Source of the DNA: Acinetobacter defluvii | GTDB taxonomy: Bacteria > Pseudomonadota > Gammaproteobacteria > Pseudomonadales > Moraxellaceae | Length of the DNA: 64,000 nt | Assembly: GCF_001704615.3 (NCBI RefSeq) | Contig: NZ_CP029397.2 | Coordinates: 3,162,001-3,226,000, forward strand | Direction: 5' to 3' | Shown: piece by piece, positions 17,346 through 27,105 of the stretch | Layout: every line of letters starts with the position of its first letter | Position numbering within the stretch: position 1 is the first letter of the stretch | The notes under the pieces: generated by a model | What the model was told of the DNA's origin: nothing | Seen by the model: only the letters and a program-made list of their open reading frames with translations | The model's database searches: none | Made by a program: the position numbers and the translations under genes

Positions 17346-18080
17346 ATGAAATTCACACACTTTGCTGCACTATGCATACTTGCTTCAACTACAACTTTAG
17401 CTCAAGCTAATCCTATTGTATGGCAAGATTTCAGCTTAACTGGTCTTTATGGTGAAAACTATGAAGTAGGCACTGAAGATCGCACAACAGTCACCGCTGA
17501 ATACGCAGCAAAATTGAAATACGCTGATGTATTTTTCTTTGTAGATCATCAACTCGATGGCAATGATGAACAAAATACGTATTTTGAATTATCACCTCGT
17601 TTAAGCTTAGGTGAAGTAACAGGTCAAAAAATGTCTTTTGGTCCAGTCAAGGATGTACTCATCGCAACGACTTGGGAACATAATGCAGGCTACGATCTCA
17701 ACCAAGAATTTAACAACTTCTTATACGGTGTAGGTTTTGACCTTGCGATTCCTTATACACAATTTGCAAGCATTAACTTCTATAAAGCTGACAATGACAA
17801 ACAAGATGATGATTATCAAATGACCATCACCTATGGCGTACCATTTAAGTTAGGTTCAGAAGACTTCCTTGTTGATGGCTTCCTTGACTGGTCAACTGCT
17901 GAAGATGATCATGCCAGCGAACTCAACTGGACAACCCAGTGGAAATGGAATGCGGGTAAACATATTTCACCTAAAACCAAGCTTTATGTCGGTATCGAAC
18001 ATTCTGTTTGGAACAACAAATACGGCATCAAAGGCGTTGACCAAAATGATGTGAGTGCCTTAGTGAAATATCATTTCTAA
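17346..18080 (+). CDS. Tsx/OmpK-family nucleoside-type outer-membrane channel
   Basis: A 244-residue barrel protein with a signal peptide (MKFTHFAALCILASTTTLAQANP, cut near 21). WQDFSLTGLYGENYEV opens the barrel, HQLDGNDEQNTYFELSPRLS follows, and the C-terminus ends VSALVKYHF with the barrel aromatic. The overall pattern matches Tsx (nucleoside channel) or OmpK. ATG 17346 is favoured because it begins the signal peptide and has a Shine-Dalgarno GGGGGAAG; the ORF start 33 bases upstream does not. Likely passive uptake; substrate uncertain. Confidence 0.75.
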   Translation: MKFTHFAALCILASTTTLAQANPIVWQDFSLTGLYGENYEVGTEDRTTVTAEYAAKLKYADVFFFVDHQLDGNDEQNTYFELSPRLSLGEVTGQKMSFGPVKDVLIATTWEHNAGYDLNQEFNNFLYGVGFDLAIPYTQFASINFYKADNDKQDDDYQMTITYGVPFKLGSEDFLVDGFLDWSTAEDDHASELNWTTQWKWNAGKHISPKTKLYVGIEHSVWNNKYGIKGVDQNDVSALVKYHF

Positions 18081-18106
18081 TTCACACAATATGATTGCGA
18101 TTTAAG

Positions 18107-18130
18107 AGCAAGATTTCGATCTTGCTTTTT
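18107..18130 (+). terminator. Terminator of the Tsx-like gene
   Basis: Stem AGCAAGAT/ATCTTGCT with loop TTCG and four T after it. Confidence 0.88.
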
Positions 18131-18547
18131 ATTTCGTGGATTCAAAAGTTAAGTGCAACACACTTGTAAGACATTGATCAGTCTATATCAATTATAATTA
18201 TTGAGAAAATCACGTCACGGACACCCTATTCTCATGCGATAAAGAATGACTTCAACAAAATTTCATAAATGAGATTTAATATAGATGTCAAAATTACGGA
18301 TGAAGATCACTGCTCTGTAAGCAAAGTAATTTATAGCCCCGTGCTGATCTTGCAGCATTGTTCTAGACATAAAGAGAATAAGGTTGAGTTTAGCGATTTG
18401 ATTTTATGATCTCGCTATTTTTTTAACCTACAAATGTCAATACTCCCTAGAAACTAAGTCAAACTTGTCATTAAAATTACCCGAAATTGTCATTTTCCTA
18501 GAGTTTAATGGTTGCATTTATTGATCTAAGAATAAGTGACCATTCAC
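18131..18547. other. Gap holding a candidate small RNA
   Basis: No ORF. An orphan terminator lies at 18391-18424, and the stretch before it folds (AAGATCAC pairing with GTG-c-TGATCTT near 18303-18353). The region also carries the promoter of the next lipoprotein gene. Confidence 0.4.
18283..18424 (+). ncRNA. Candidate small RNA ending in a U-run
   Basis: TAATAT at 18277-18282 could be a -10 box. About 140 bases later, TAGCGA/TCGCTA with a long loop is followed by TTTTTTT (18418-18424). The body has an inner hairpin AAGATCAC... GTGCTGATCTT. No coding frame fits. The -35 region is weak, so this is only a candidate. Confidence 0.3.
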
Positions 18548-19795
18548 ATGATGAAGAAATTAAGTTTAACACTATTAATAAGCAGTATTTTTACTTTAAC
18601 TGCCTGCAATGATAATGATGACGATTTTGTTTTTGAATCCAATGTAAAAGTTCCGACTTTAGTTTCTTTTGCTCAACTCGATGTCGAAACCTATGCAGCA
18701 GGTCCAAACTCGGGTGCAGCTGTAAAAGGAGCAAATGGTATTTTTCCACCGTTTAGAGGGCAGCCTGTACAAGGTTTTTCTGGTGCTTTAAAAAATGCTG
18801 ATGGTACCTATATGGTTATGGCAGACAATGGTTTTGGGTCACAAGATAACTCAGCAGATTTTTTGTTGCGTATTTACCAAATTAAGCCTGATTTTAGAAC
18901 AAAAACAACGGGATCAGCCAAAGTTCAGGTTATGAGTTTTGTTCAATTACGTGACCCGAATAAATTGATTACATTTGATATTGTGAATAAAAATACGCCA
19001 GAACGTTTGTTAACAGGACAAGATTTTGATCCAGAATCGATCCAACGTGCTGCGGATGGAAGTTATTGGATTGGGGAAGAGTTTGGTCCATACTTACTGC
19101 ATTTTGATAAAGATGGAGTGTTATTAGATGCGCCGATTTTTTTACCAAATCCACTACAAAAAGGTAAAGAATTACGTTCACCACAAAATCAGTTAAATAA
19201 AGCCAATATTAATTATGTTGAACCCTTGGTTCAACAAAGTGGTGGTTTTGAAGGAATGGCATTGTCAAAAGATGGCAAATATTTGTACCCTTTACTTGAA
19301 AAACCACTTAAAAATTCAACAAAACGACAGTTAATTATTTCCCAATTTGATTTAGAGAAAAAAGCCTATACAGGTCAATATTATTTATTTGATTTAAATG
19401 ACCAAGCCACAGCGATTGGTGATTTTCAAATGTTTGATAACCAGTCTGGTATTATCATTGAGCGTGATGATTCTGAGAATAAATTATCGGGCTATAAGAA
19501 GCTGATTCATGTGAAGTTAGGTGAGTCTGGAAAAGCGATTCAGCGTGAAGAATTGGTAGATTTAATGAAAATTGATAATCCAAATGCACTCTATGGTCAG
19601 GTACGTGAAGGTGATCTTGGAACAGGTTCTACCTTTGCATTTCCCTTCTTTACCATTGAAGATGTGATTATTGAGAATAAAAATACTTTAACTGTCTTAA
19701 ATGATAACAACTTCCCTAGTTCTTCAGGGCGTAATGCCAATAAAGCAGATAATAACGAAATAATTCAGATTCGCCTGCCCAAAGATTTGTATTAA
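18548..19795 (+). CDS. Esterase-like phytase-family lipoprotein
   Basis: A 415-residue lipoprotein with a lipobox LTAC near residue 19-20 (ISSIFTLTACNDNDDDFVFE), followed by an acidic spacer. The body is a beta-propeller-like domain with VQGFSGALKNADGTYMVMAD, then DFDPESIQRAADGSYWIGEE and FGPYLLHFD, matching the esterase-like activity of phytase family (DUF/PF13449). The Asp/Glu-rich calcium-binding style segments fit a phosphatase-like function in the periplasm, outer-membrane anchored. Its exact substrate is unknown. ATG 18548 (or 18551) is chosen over GTG 18536. Confidence 0.82.
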   Translation: MMKKLSLTLLISSIFTLTACNDNDDDFVFESNVKVPTLVSFAQLDVETYAAGPNSGAAVKGANGIFPPFRGQPVQGFSGALKNADGTYMVMADNGFGSQDNSADFLLRIYQIKPDFRTKTTGSAKVQVMSFVQLRDPNKLITFDIVNKNTPERLLTGQDFDPESIQRAADGSYWIGEEFGPYLLHFDKDGVLLDAPIFLPNPLQKGKELRSPQNQLNKANINYVEPLVQQSGGFEGMALSKDGKYLYPLLEKPLKNSTKRQLIISQFDLEKKAYTGQYYLFDLNDQATAIGDFQMFDNQSGIIIERDDSENKLSGYKKLIHVKLGESGKAIQREELVDLMKIDNPNALYGQVREGDLGTGSTFAFPFFTIEDVIIENKNTLTVLNDNNFPSSSGRNANKADNNEIIQIRLPKDLY

Positions 19796-19815
19796 ATTTT
19801 TAGGACTGAAATAGG

Positions 19816-19839
19816 GCGCCTCAATAGGCGCTTTATTTT
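19816..19839 (+). terminator. Terminator after the phytase-like gene
   Basis: GCGCCT/AGGCGC stem, loop CAAT, then TTTATTTT. Confidence 0.8.
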
Positions 19840-19925
19840 CTACAGTAAAAAATGCATAACTAGAACTGAAAAACAAAAGCAGTGCATTGATAATATAAAA
19901 CTCATAAGCATGATTTTGAATAGCC

Positions 19926-20945
19926 TTAATTTTTAAGGCGTTGCTGAATAAATGCAATACTACTCGTTTTTAACTGTTCTAAGGCTTGTGCTTCTACAGG
20001 ATAATGTCCACCTTTAGGTAACATGACGACTTGATATGGCACATTCAAACGCTCAAGTACAGGCTGGCTAAATGCCAAGGGTGTCCAATGATCTTCTGCA
20101 GGTTGCGTGAGTAAGACAGGACATTGAGTGAAACTGGATAAGTCATATTTGGGTTGATAATTCATATAGCTGTTTAAAAATTTGATCGACATGGCATTGC
20201 CAGCAGAAGTAGTGTCATTGAGCATAATTTTTAATGCTTGTTGATCGTTGGTCAAAGCATACATTTTTGAAACCAATGACATCGGCAGTGGAATACTTTT
20301 TACCACAGGTGTCATGGCACCCATTTTCATACCTAGCAAAAGTAGAGGACTCAAAGCACTAAAACGCATCGTTCCTTTTTTTACTGCCAAACGTTGTTGG
20401 TCTAAAAATGTCATACCAATAATACCTTTGATATTTTTATTTTGCATTGCCACATGCATGGTAAGCATGCCACCTGCAGATAAACCATATAGAAAAATTG
20501 GACGTTGGTCTTTTTGTGATTCTGCATCCACAAAATCGCTGACTAATTGAATCCAATCTTCATAACGAATAGCGCTTTTCGAAGGATATTGTGTCAGTCC
20601 ATAACCAGGTAAATCCAGCGCCATGGTTTCGTAGCCAGCTTGTGCCAAAGGATGACCTAAGATCAGACTGAGTTGACGCCCATTGGTTCCAACACCGTGC
20701 AATAAAATGACTTTTGCAGGTGCATTTGGTTGAGGATAATAATCAACATGAATATTGTTTTTACGCCATTGCCAAAAATATTCTTGCGGCTGATTCGCTT
20801 CATTTAGTTGATAAGTCTGAGGCAAATGTTGTTGTAGTTTTTTCCATGCATCTTGATTTTTATAAAATTTTTCTTTGGGTGGGGTGGCACTGACCCATGT
20901 TTGAAAAAAAACTAAAAAGGACAGCAAGATCCGTTTTAAAAACAT
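19926..20945 (-). CDS. Secreted alpha/beta hydrolase
   Basis: A 339-residue protein with an N-terminal signal peptide (MFLKRILLSFLVFFQTWVSA). The hydrolase core shows the oxyanion HG in VILLHGVGTNGRQ, the nucleophile elbow GLSAGGML (Ser near 163), a cap region with several basic/hydrophobic helices, and the acid and His in AEDHWTPLAF and LPKGGHYPVE near the C-terminus. ATG 20945 starts the signal peptide; the ORF from 21008 adds a non-conserved front. It may be a periplasmic esterase or lysophospholipase; the substrate is unknown. Confidence 0.83.
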   Translation of the reverse strand: MFLKRILLSFLVFFQTWVSATPPKEKFYKNQDAWKKLQQHLPQTYQLNEANQPQEYFWQWRKNNIHVDYYPQPNAPAKVILLHGVGTNGRQLSLILGHPLAQAGYETMALDLPGYGLTQYPSKSAIRYEDWIQLVSDFVDAESQKDQRPIFLYGLSAGGMLTMHVAMQNKNIKGIIGMTFLDQQRLAVKKGTMRFSALSPLLLLGMKMGAMTPVVKSIPLPMSLVSKMYALTNDQQALKIMLNDTTSAGNAMSIKFLNSYMNYQPKYDLSSFTQCPVLLTQPAEDHWTPLAFSQPVLERLNVPYQVVMLPKGGHYPVEAQALEQLKTSSIAFIQQRLKN

Positions 20946-21281
20946 GACGTAATTCTCATTTTTATTTTTGTTAGAGTAGTCTGAATGGTATTGAAAATAA
21001 ATGTGCAAAAAACATGATTTATTTTTTTAAAATGATCATTTATGCAAGTTTTATATATTATTTATTGATTTTTAATGATTTATAAAATCCACCTTTTGTC
21101 GGAAAAAATGAAGAATAAAAAGTAAAATACTTTAAACAGCTTAAATTTGTAAATTTCTTGTGTTGTATAAATTATAATCAAACAACCTGAATCAAATTCA
21201 TGGTAAAATGATCGGCTTTCATCTTTGATCAGATTTTATCTGATATCAGATCTTCCTTCTGCCAGCCGAGAATTGCTAGCC

Positions 21282-23696
21282 ATGTCTACTGCTTATACCA
21301 TGCAGACTGCGCCTAAGGCGTTGTTTGATTACGACAAATATTGGGCATCATGTTTTGATCCTGCACCATTTTTGCCGATGTCACGTGAAGAAATGGATTT
21401 GCTCGGTTGGGACAGTTGTGACTTTATTTTAGTGTGTGGCGATGCGTATATCGATCATCCTTCATTCTGCTCAGGGATTATTGGGCGTACATTGGAAGCA
21501 CAAGGCTTCCGTGTCGGCATTATTGCCCAACCTGATTGGACATCTGCTGACGCGTTTAAAGTGTTGGGCAAGCCAAATATTGCTTGGGGTGTGACCGCAG
21601 GCAACATGGATTCGATGATCAACCGTTATACGGCTGACCGTAAAATCCGTTCGGATGATGCCTATTCTCCAGATAATCAACCAAATAAACGCCCAGACCG
21701 CGCTGCGACTGTGTACTGCCAGCGTTGTCGTGAAGCATTCCCAGATGTGCCAGTATTATTGGGCGGGATTGAAGCTTCTTTACGTCGTATTGCACATTAT
21801 GATTACTGGTCAGACAAAGTTCGTCGTTCAGTATTGATGGACTCCAAAGCCGATCTGTTGATGTACGGAAATGGCGAGCGTTCAATTGTTGAAGTCATGC
21901 ACCGTTTGGCAAAAGGCGAAAAAATCCATGAGATCACTGATGTTCGTGGTACCGCATTTATTGTTAATAAAAATAATCGTGCTTCAAAAGCACAGTTTGT
22001 TGAAATTGCATCCAATGATGTAGACACGATTGGGCGTGTCGATCCAATCATTAATCCTTATGTGATGACTGAGGATTTGGATGGTTGTGAAATTGAACAA
22101 GACAAAGGTAATTCTTTAACTCAATATCAAAACTTCCAAAAAGAATTGGTTGCCAATCCAATTGTTCGTGAAGGTGACAATTTGGACGAAAATACCCAGA
22201 TTGTTCAACTTCAACCCGCATCGAAAGCGATTAAACATAAGCTACCACCACGTGAATTGGCAGTGATTCGTTTGCCTGCTTTTGAAGATGTGGCAAATGA
22301 TCCTGTTTTATATGCACATGCCAATCGTATTCTGCACCTCGAAACCAATCCGGGGAATGCACGTGCCTTGGTACAAAAGCATGGTGAGCGTGATGTGTGG
22401 TTAAATGCACCGCCGATTCCTTTGACCACCGAAGAAATGGACTATGTGTTCGACTTACCTTATGCACGTTTGCCACATCCTGCTTATGGTGAAGCACGTT
22501 TCCCTGCATTTGATATGATCAAGTTCTCTGTCAATATCATGCGTGGTTGTTTTGGTGGTTGTACTTTCTGTTCGATTACAGAGCACGAAGGTCGTATTAT
22601 TCAAAACCGTTCAGAAGAATCCATTTTACGTGAAGTGGAAAAAATTCGTGATACTGCACCAGGATTTACAGGGATTATTTCAGACTTGGGTGGTCCAACG
22701 GCAAATATGTACCGTTTGGCATGTAAAGATCCTGAGATTGAAAAGAACTGTCGTAAGCCATCGTGTGTATTCCCAGGTGTGTGCCAAAATCTACATACCG
22801 ATCATGCACCGTTGACTCAGTTGTATCGTAAAGCACGTGCATTAAAAGGCATCAAAAAGATTCTGATTGGTTCAGGGTTACGTTATGACTTGGCAGTGTT
22901 AAATCCTGAATATGTCAAAGAATTGGTTCAACATCATGTTGGCGGTTATTTAAAAATTGCACCTGAACATACCGAAAAAGGTCCACTCAATAAAATGATG
23001 AAGCCGGGTATTGGAACATATGACCGCTTTAAACAAATGTTTGATCGTTTCAGTAAGGAAGCAGGTAAAGAGCAATATTTAATTCCATACTTCATCGCTG
23101 CACATCCAGGAACAACGGATTATGACATGATGAATCTGGCAATTTGGTTAAAGAAAAATGGTTTCCGTGCTGATCAGGTACAAACTTTCTATCCATCGCC
23201 AATGGCTACCGCAACGACCATGTATTACACCGGTAAAAACCCACTGGCAAAAGTGGCACGTTATACCGAAGATGTAGATATCGTGAAAGGTGAAAAACGT
23301 CGTCGTTTGCACAAAGCATTCTTACGTTATCATGATCCAAACAACTGGCCATTACTTCGTGATGCTTTGCGTGAAATGGGGCGTCAGGACTTGATTGGTA
23401 ACTCAAAGCAGCATTTGATTCCGACTTATCAGCCTGCTGGCAGTGCGGATGGTCAGTATCAATCTGCTCGTAAGAAAAATTCAACTGTGGCAGGAGATTC
23501 TCAAAAACGTAATGGTGAACAAGGGAATCGAACTAAAGCTGCGCAAGGTCAGTCTCGTCCATCGAATACCAAAAAACGTCCTGAACGTGGTCAGATTTTG
23601 ACGCAACATACAGGTTTACCACCTCGTGAAACAGGTGATAAAAAACCGTTTGGTGGCAATGGCAAAGGAAAACCCAAGCCGAAGAATAGAGCTTAG
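21282..23696 (+). CDS. YgiQ-family radical SAM protein
   Basis: An 804-residue protein. After an N-terminal UPF0313 domain with [16 protein letters not shown], the radical SAM cysteines appear as [13 protein letters not shown] (Cys about 423, 427 and 430), followed by the tail domain [19 protein letters not shown] with more Cys. The last about 90 residues are basic and low-complexity ([17 protein letters not shown]), possibly nucleic-acid binding. The family is widespread and called YgiQ; its substrate is not known. ATG 21282 is the natural start; the TTG at 21225 would add 19 residues. Own terminator follows. Confidence 0.92.
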   Translation: MSTAYTMQTAPKALFDYDKYWASCFDPAPFLPMSREEMDLLGWDSCDFILVCGDAYIDHPSFCSGIIGRTLEAQGFRVGIIAQPDWTSADAFKVLGKPNIAWGVTAGNMDSMINRYTADRKIRSDDAYSPDNQPNKRPDRAATVYCQRCREAFPDVPVLLGGIEASLRRIAHYDYWSDKVRRSVLMDSKADLLMYGNGERSIVEVMHRLAKGEKIHEITDVRGTAFIVNKNNRASKAQFVEIASNDVDTIGRVDPIINPYVMTEDLDGCEIEQDKGNSLTQYQNFQKELVANPIVREGDNLDENTQIVQLQPASKAIKHKLPPRELAVIRLPAFEDVANDPVLYAHANRILHLETNPGNARALVQKHGERDVWLNAPPIPLTTEEMDYVFDLPYARLPHPAYGEARFPAFDMIKFSVNIMRGCFGGCTFCSITEHEGRIIQNRSEESILREVEKIRDTAPGFTGIISDLGGPTANMYRLACKDPEIEKNCRKPSCVFPGVCQNLHTDHAPLTQLYRKARALKGIKKILIGSGLRYDLAVLNPEYVKELVQHHVGGYLKIAPEHTEKGPLNKMMKPGIGTYDRFKQMFDRFSKEAGKEQYLIPYFIAAHPGTTDYDMMNLAIWLKKNGFRADQVQTFYPSPMATATTMYYTGKNPLAKVARYTEDVDIVKGEKRRRLHKAFLRYHDPNNWPLLRDALREMGRQDLIGNSKQHLIPTYQPAGSADGQYQSARKKNSTVAGDSQKRNGEQGNRTKAAQGQSRPSNTKKRPERGQILTQHTGLPPRETGDKKPFGGNGKGKPKPKNRA

Positions 23697-23720
23697 GTTT
23701 TAAAAATGATTTGAAATAAG

Positions 23721-23745
23721 AAAGGATGCGAAAGCATCCTTTTCT
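23721..23745 (+). terminator. ygiQ terminator
   Basis: AAAGGATGC/GCATCCTTT stem with GAAA loop and T-rich tail. Confidence 0.88.
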
Positions 23746-23801
23746 AAATAGTTATTTACTTTCCATATTAGAAAACAAGCCATGCTCTACAAAGTTAAAG
23801 C

Positions 23802-25109
23802 TTAAATCAAATAATCAATCACTGCCCGAATCACACCCAACGTCAGACCAATAAAAGCACCTACTACCACGCCATTGACCCGAATCATGTGTAAGTCACC
23901 ACCGACTTCACTTTCGATCTTATCAATCATTTCTCGAGAGTCCCATTCATGGATACGCTCACTGATAAATTTGATCACTTTTTCACTGTATTGATCACTT
24001 AAATTAATCACCATTTCACTGATACGCTCATTTAATAACTGCCGTACAGATTGATTTTCAATTAAATTTTCGCCGACCTGTTGAATGGCAACACGCAAAT
24101 TCATCGCAATACCTGAGTTTTCTTTAATCAAGTCAGCTTTGATCGCATCACATAAAATCACCACAGCCCCTGTGATGAAATTTAGTACCGACTCACTGTC
24201 TAATAACGCATTTTTAGTGTCATTCAAACGAATACTGACCGCACTTTGATTGTCAGCCAATTGCAACATCAAGTCATGAGCTACTTCTTCAAGTTTTTTA
24301 CGAAATGGATGCTCAGGATCAGCCAAAATCGCTTCAACTTTTTCTAGTAATGAATCTATCGTTCTTTGTTGGACATCAATGCCAATCCAACTCGCACCTT
24401 TAGCCAGTTTCCAAACACCCAATTCCTTAAATAAACGACGAGTTAAATCTTCCGTTTGTTCGGGATGATTGATCATCCACTCATGTGCCATGTCTAAGCC
24501 ACGCTGTAACACATCTTGATGGAAATCATTTTCTAAAACAGCGCGTAACATTTCACTGGCTAAGTGATTGATACCAGTATTTTTTACCCATTGCACACTG
24601 TTATTTTGAATAAATTTGCCAATTTGCTGCTGTCCCACAAAATCAAAAATTTTCGGTACAGTCTGTTGAATGACATCGGTCACTTGGCTGTTGTTTTTAG
24701 GATGAGCAAGCCATTGCCCAACTGCTAAAGTGAGATCGGTTTTTTGTAGACTTTTTTCTACAATGTGTGGGGACAGAAAATTTTCCTGTACAAATTTACC
24801 CATCGACTCAGCAATACGCGCTTTATTGCGAGGAATAATTTCAGTGTGATCACGTAAAAATTTTGGAATGGGAATTTTGCCAAAGGGGTTACGGAACAGT
24901 ACCGTGATGGCATACCAATCTGCCAAACCACCGACCACGCCTGCCTCTGCACCGAGCATTAAGATGTGAATCAACCAAACATATTCAGGTAAAAGTTTGG
25001 CTGCAATAATCAATGCTATCCAAATCACTACTGCCACAACCAAAGCAATCGTGGCAAAGCGTTTACTGCGGTTCAGACTCGGTACATTCACGTCTTCGGC
25101 TTGGTTCAT
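23802..25109 (-). CDS. DUF445 family inner-membrane protein
   Basis: A 435-residue protein with two N-terminal helices (about 16-38, 47-62) including GAEAGVVGGLADWYAITVLFR, the DUF445 core that contains NPFGKIPIPKFLRDHTEIIPRNK. A long helical middle of about 300 residues follows, then a C-terminal helix VNGVVVGAFIGLTLGVIRAV. Role unknown. The family is widespread; homologues in other bacteria are linked to envelope stability, but not firmly. ATG 25109 has AGGAT seven bases upstream. It lies 15 bases after the lipoprotein gene, so they form one operon. Confidence 0.88.
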   Translation of the reverse strand: MNQAEDVNVPSLNRSKRFATIALVVAVVIWIALIIAAKLLPEYVWLIHILMLGAEAGVVGGLADWYAITVLFRNPFGKIPIPKFLRDHTEIIPRNKARIAESMGKFVQENFLSPHIVEKSLQKTDLTLAVGQWLAHPKNNSQVTDVIQQTVPKIFDFVGQQQIGKFIQNNSVQWVKNTGINHLASEMLRAVLENDFHQDVLQRGLDMAHEWMINHPEQTEDLTRRLFKELGVWKLAKGASWIGIDVQQRTIDSLLEKVEAILADPEHPFRKKLEEVAHDLMLQLADNQSAVSIRLNDTKNALLDSESVLNFITGAVVILCDAIKADLIKENSGIAMNLRVAIQQVGENLIENQSVRQLLNERISEMVINLSDQYSEKVIKFISERIHEWDSREMIDKIESEVGGDLHMIRVNGVVVGAFIGLTLGVIRAVIDYLI

Positions 25110-25124
25110 GCAACATCCTGAAAA

Positions 25125-25682
25125 TTATTGTTTGTTTGATGATACATCAGTCGCTTGTGGTTGTAATACTTGTCCCGTCGGACTCACGCCATATTTTTGT
25201 CCTAAAGATTGTAAAATCAGGCGGGCATCAAAAGCATCATTTGGTGCTGATTTTTTATCTGTATAACATTCAATGGTATATGCAACTTGGGTTGGATCGA
25301 GCGTGACAACTTGTGGCATATCATAAAATGGGTCAAAGAAAGCACCATGACGTCGATAACCATATGGATAATAGTTCGGTGTCGGATAAACTACGGCTTT
25401 GCGTGGTGGTTGCTGTGTTCGATTACTTGGGTCATCCACTACTTTAAAAAATTGAAAACCATTTTGTACCGTCGTTTGTGCTGCTTTAAGTAAGGTAATT
25501 TCTTCAGCAGTCCCATAGCTCATATTACGTGTTTCAAAGCCGATGCGAAATGTATGTGCATTCAGGGGTAATGTTGAAAATTGTCCAAGTTGATCAAATG
25601 TACGCGGTTTTGATGGGGTAGAGGCACAACCTGTCATTGTTAATATTGCCACCATCGTTAAACCGATGAGCGTCTTTTTCAT
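25125..25682 (-). CDS. CC0125/CC1285-like lipoprotein
   Basis: A 185-residue lipoprotein. MKKTLIGLTMVAILTMTGCA has a lipobox MTGC near residues 16-19. The body has TFRIGFETRNMSYGTAEEIT and an unusual Tyr/Pro-rich stretch VYPTPNYYPYGYRRHGAF, matching the CC0125/CC1285 family of outer-membrane-type lipoproteins seen in Caulobacter and Acinetobacter. ATG 25682 has AGGAG seven bases upstream; the frame from 25898 only adds shadow. First gene of the unit with DUF445. Function unknown. Confidence 0.75.
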   Translation of the reverse strand: MKKTLIGLTMVAILTMTGCASTPSKPRTFDQLGQFSTLPLNAHTFRIGFETRNMSYGTAEEITLLKAAQTTVQNGFQFFKVVDDPSNRTQQPPRKAVVYPTPNYYPYGYRRHGAFFDPFYDMPQVVTLDPTQVAYTIECYTDKKSAPNDAFDARLILQSLGQKYGVSPTGQVLQPQATDVSSNKQ

Positions 25683-25827
25683 GTTTCGCTCCTTTGTATG
25701 GCTCAATAAATCTTGGTCTTCTATATTGCCTGAAATGGGTGGATAAATGATGTATTTCAAGCAGATTTTTGTTAAATCCATTTGAGGTATAATCATTTTA
25801 AACAACAGAGAACCTGAACAGAATAAA

Positions 25828-26346
25828 ATGAAAAATATTGATTTTGAATTGGGACGTTTGGCTGGCATTTTAGATACATTTGCATTGCTCAATACCAAGA
25901 CGAATCATGATTATAGCTTTGAAATTGTTAGCCTTCAGGTTTGTGAACAAAGTCAAATGGCATTTCAAAACTATTTTTTAAAAATTTACCCAGAAGCCTC
26001 AATTACATTTGAGGAATTGTCTATTGCTGATTTAAAAGTGCGTGATGTACTGAGAGAATGGCTATTTAGTTATCAAAAATCTGATGATATGAATGAAAAA
26101 TTTATTGGTTCAGGTTCAGGCTTATGTTGTTTATATGATAAATATCGGGATTTTTATCTTACTGATATTGATGTACAAACTGATTACGTACAAACGATAT
26201 TTGAAAAGATAAAGCGTTTAATTAAAGTTCAAAAAATTTATCAAGTCTATGTACATACAAATTCATGGTATGAGTGCTCTTGGGATGATTTTATTTTTGA
26301 AGGAGAAGATGGAAGTATTTTCCTCCATCTTGGTGTGTCCGATTAA
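25828..26346 (+). CDS. Uncharacterised 172-residue cytosolic protein
   Basis: No family recognised. The sequence MKNIDFELGRLAGILDTFAL starts a helical region, and the second half has YDKYRDFYLTDIDVQTDYVQ and WYECSWDDFIFEGEDGSIFLHLG ending in a strand-like acidic tail. It has no signal peptide or membrane segment and a high share of D, E, Y and F. The ATG follows a short leader with weak ribosome site. It lies between the divergent lipoprotein gene and the convergent DUF924 gene, so neighbours give no role. Immunity- or SMI1-like folds are possible alternatives, but I see no diagnostic motif. Confidence 0.75.
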   Translation: MKNIDFELGRLAGILDTFALLNTKTNHDYSFEIVSLQVCEQSQMAFQNYFLKIYPEASITFEELSIADLKVRDVLREWLFSYQKSDDMNEKFIGSGSGLCCLYDKYRDFYLTDIDVQTDYVQTIFEKIKRLIKVQKIYQVYVHTNSWYECSWDDFIFEGEDGSIFLHLGVSD

Positions 26347-26360
26347 GCAATGGATCTAGT

Positions 26361-26900
26361 TTAAAAACCACTATTCGGCTGTTTTAAAAATTCGTTTTCT
26401 TCCGCAGTCGATTCACGACCTAAGATCGCATTGCGATGTGGATAACGTCCAAAACGGTCAATAATGACTTTATGCTTTTGTTCAAAATCAAGATTGACAG
26501 GATTACCCAAAACTTTAAATAACTGTAATGCTTCCTCATGAATCAGTTTTGATTCACTGTGCATATACGGCATATATAAAAATGAACGTTGTTCAGCAGT
26601 TAAATCTTGGTCTAAACCTAATCGGATCGCTTCTTGTGCGAGGGTTAGCGCTTGTGCATCTTGAGCAAAAGCTGTGGCTTGATCACGGTAAATATTGCGT
26701 GAAAACTGATCAAGAACAATGATTTCAGCCAAACGCCCTGCAGCGTTTTCGCGCCAAGTATAAAGTTCAGCTTGTTTGGCTTGCTGTAAAATATCTGTAA
26801 AACGTGTTCGCAGTTGTTGATCAAAAGCATCACTTTTTGCAAACCAAAATGGTTGTGTTTCTGAGTTAAACCAAAAATTGAGTATTTCTTGATATTTCAT
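26361..26900 (-). CDS. DUF924 family protein
   Basis: A 179-residue all-helical protein. LNFWFNSETQPFWFAKSDAF, then AEIIVLDQFSRNIYRDQATAFAQD and RSFLYMPYMHSESKLIHEEA, plus RFGRYPHRNAILGRESTAEE, are the conserved motifs of DUF924, a tetratricopeptide-like family of unknown function. Length fits the usual 180-200 residues. It converges with the orphan gene, with stops 15 bases apart. Cytosolic. Confidence 0.92.
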   Translation of the reverse strand: MKYQEILNFWFNSETQPFWFAKSDAFDQQLRTRFTDILQQAKQAELYTWRENAAGRLAEIIVLDQFSRNIYRDQATAFAQDAQALTLAQEAIRLGLDQDLTAEQRSFLYMPYMHSESKLIHEEALQLFKVLGNPVNLDFEQKHKVIIDRFGRYPHRNAILGRESTAEENEFLKQPNSGF

Positions 26901-27105
26901 AAAGATTCATATTCTTAACAATAATTCTTTCATCAAATCACAAATTTCACATGTCTAAAAGTCTAAGTTTGTGCTAAAAAATTGCAGAAAAATGAATATT
27001 CCTTCTAAAAATACTTTGAGTATGCATGTATATCGATAATTCACGTTATACTTGCCACCATCAAAAATATTTTATTTTAAAAACGTTTTTAAGATAAGCG
27101 AGTAA

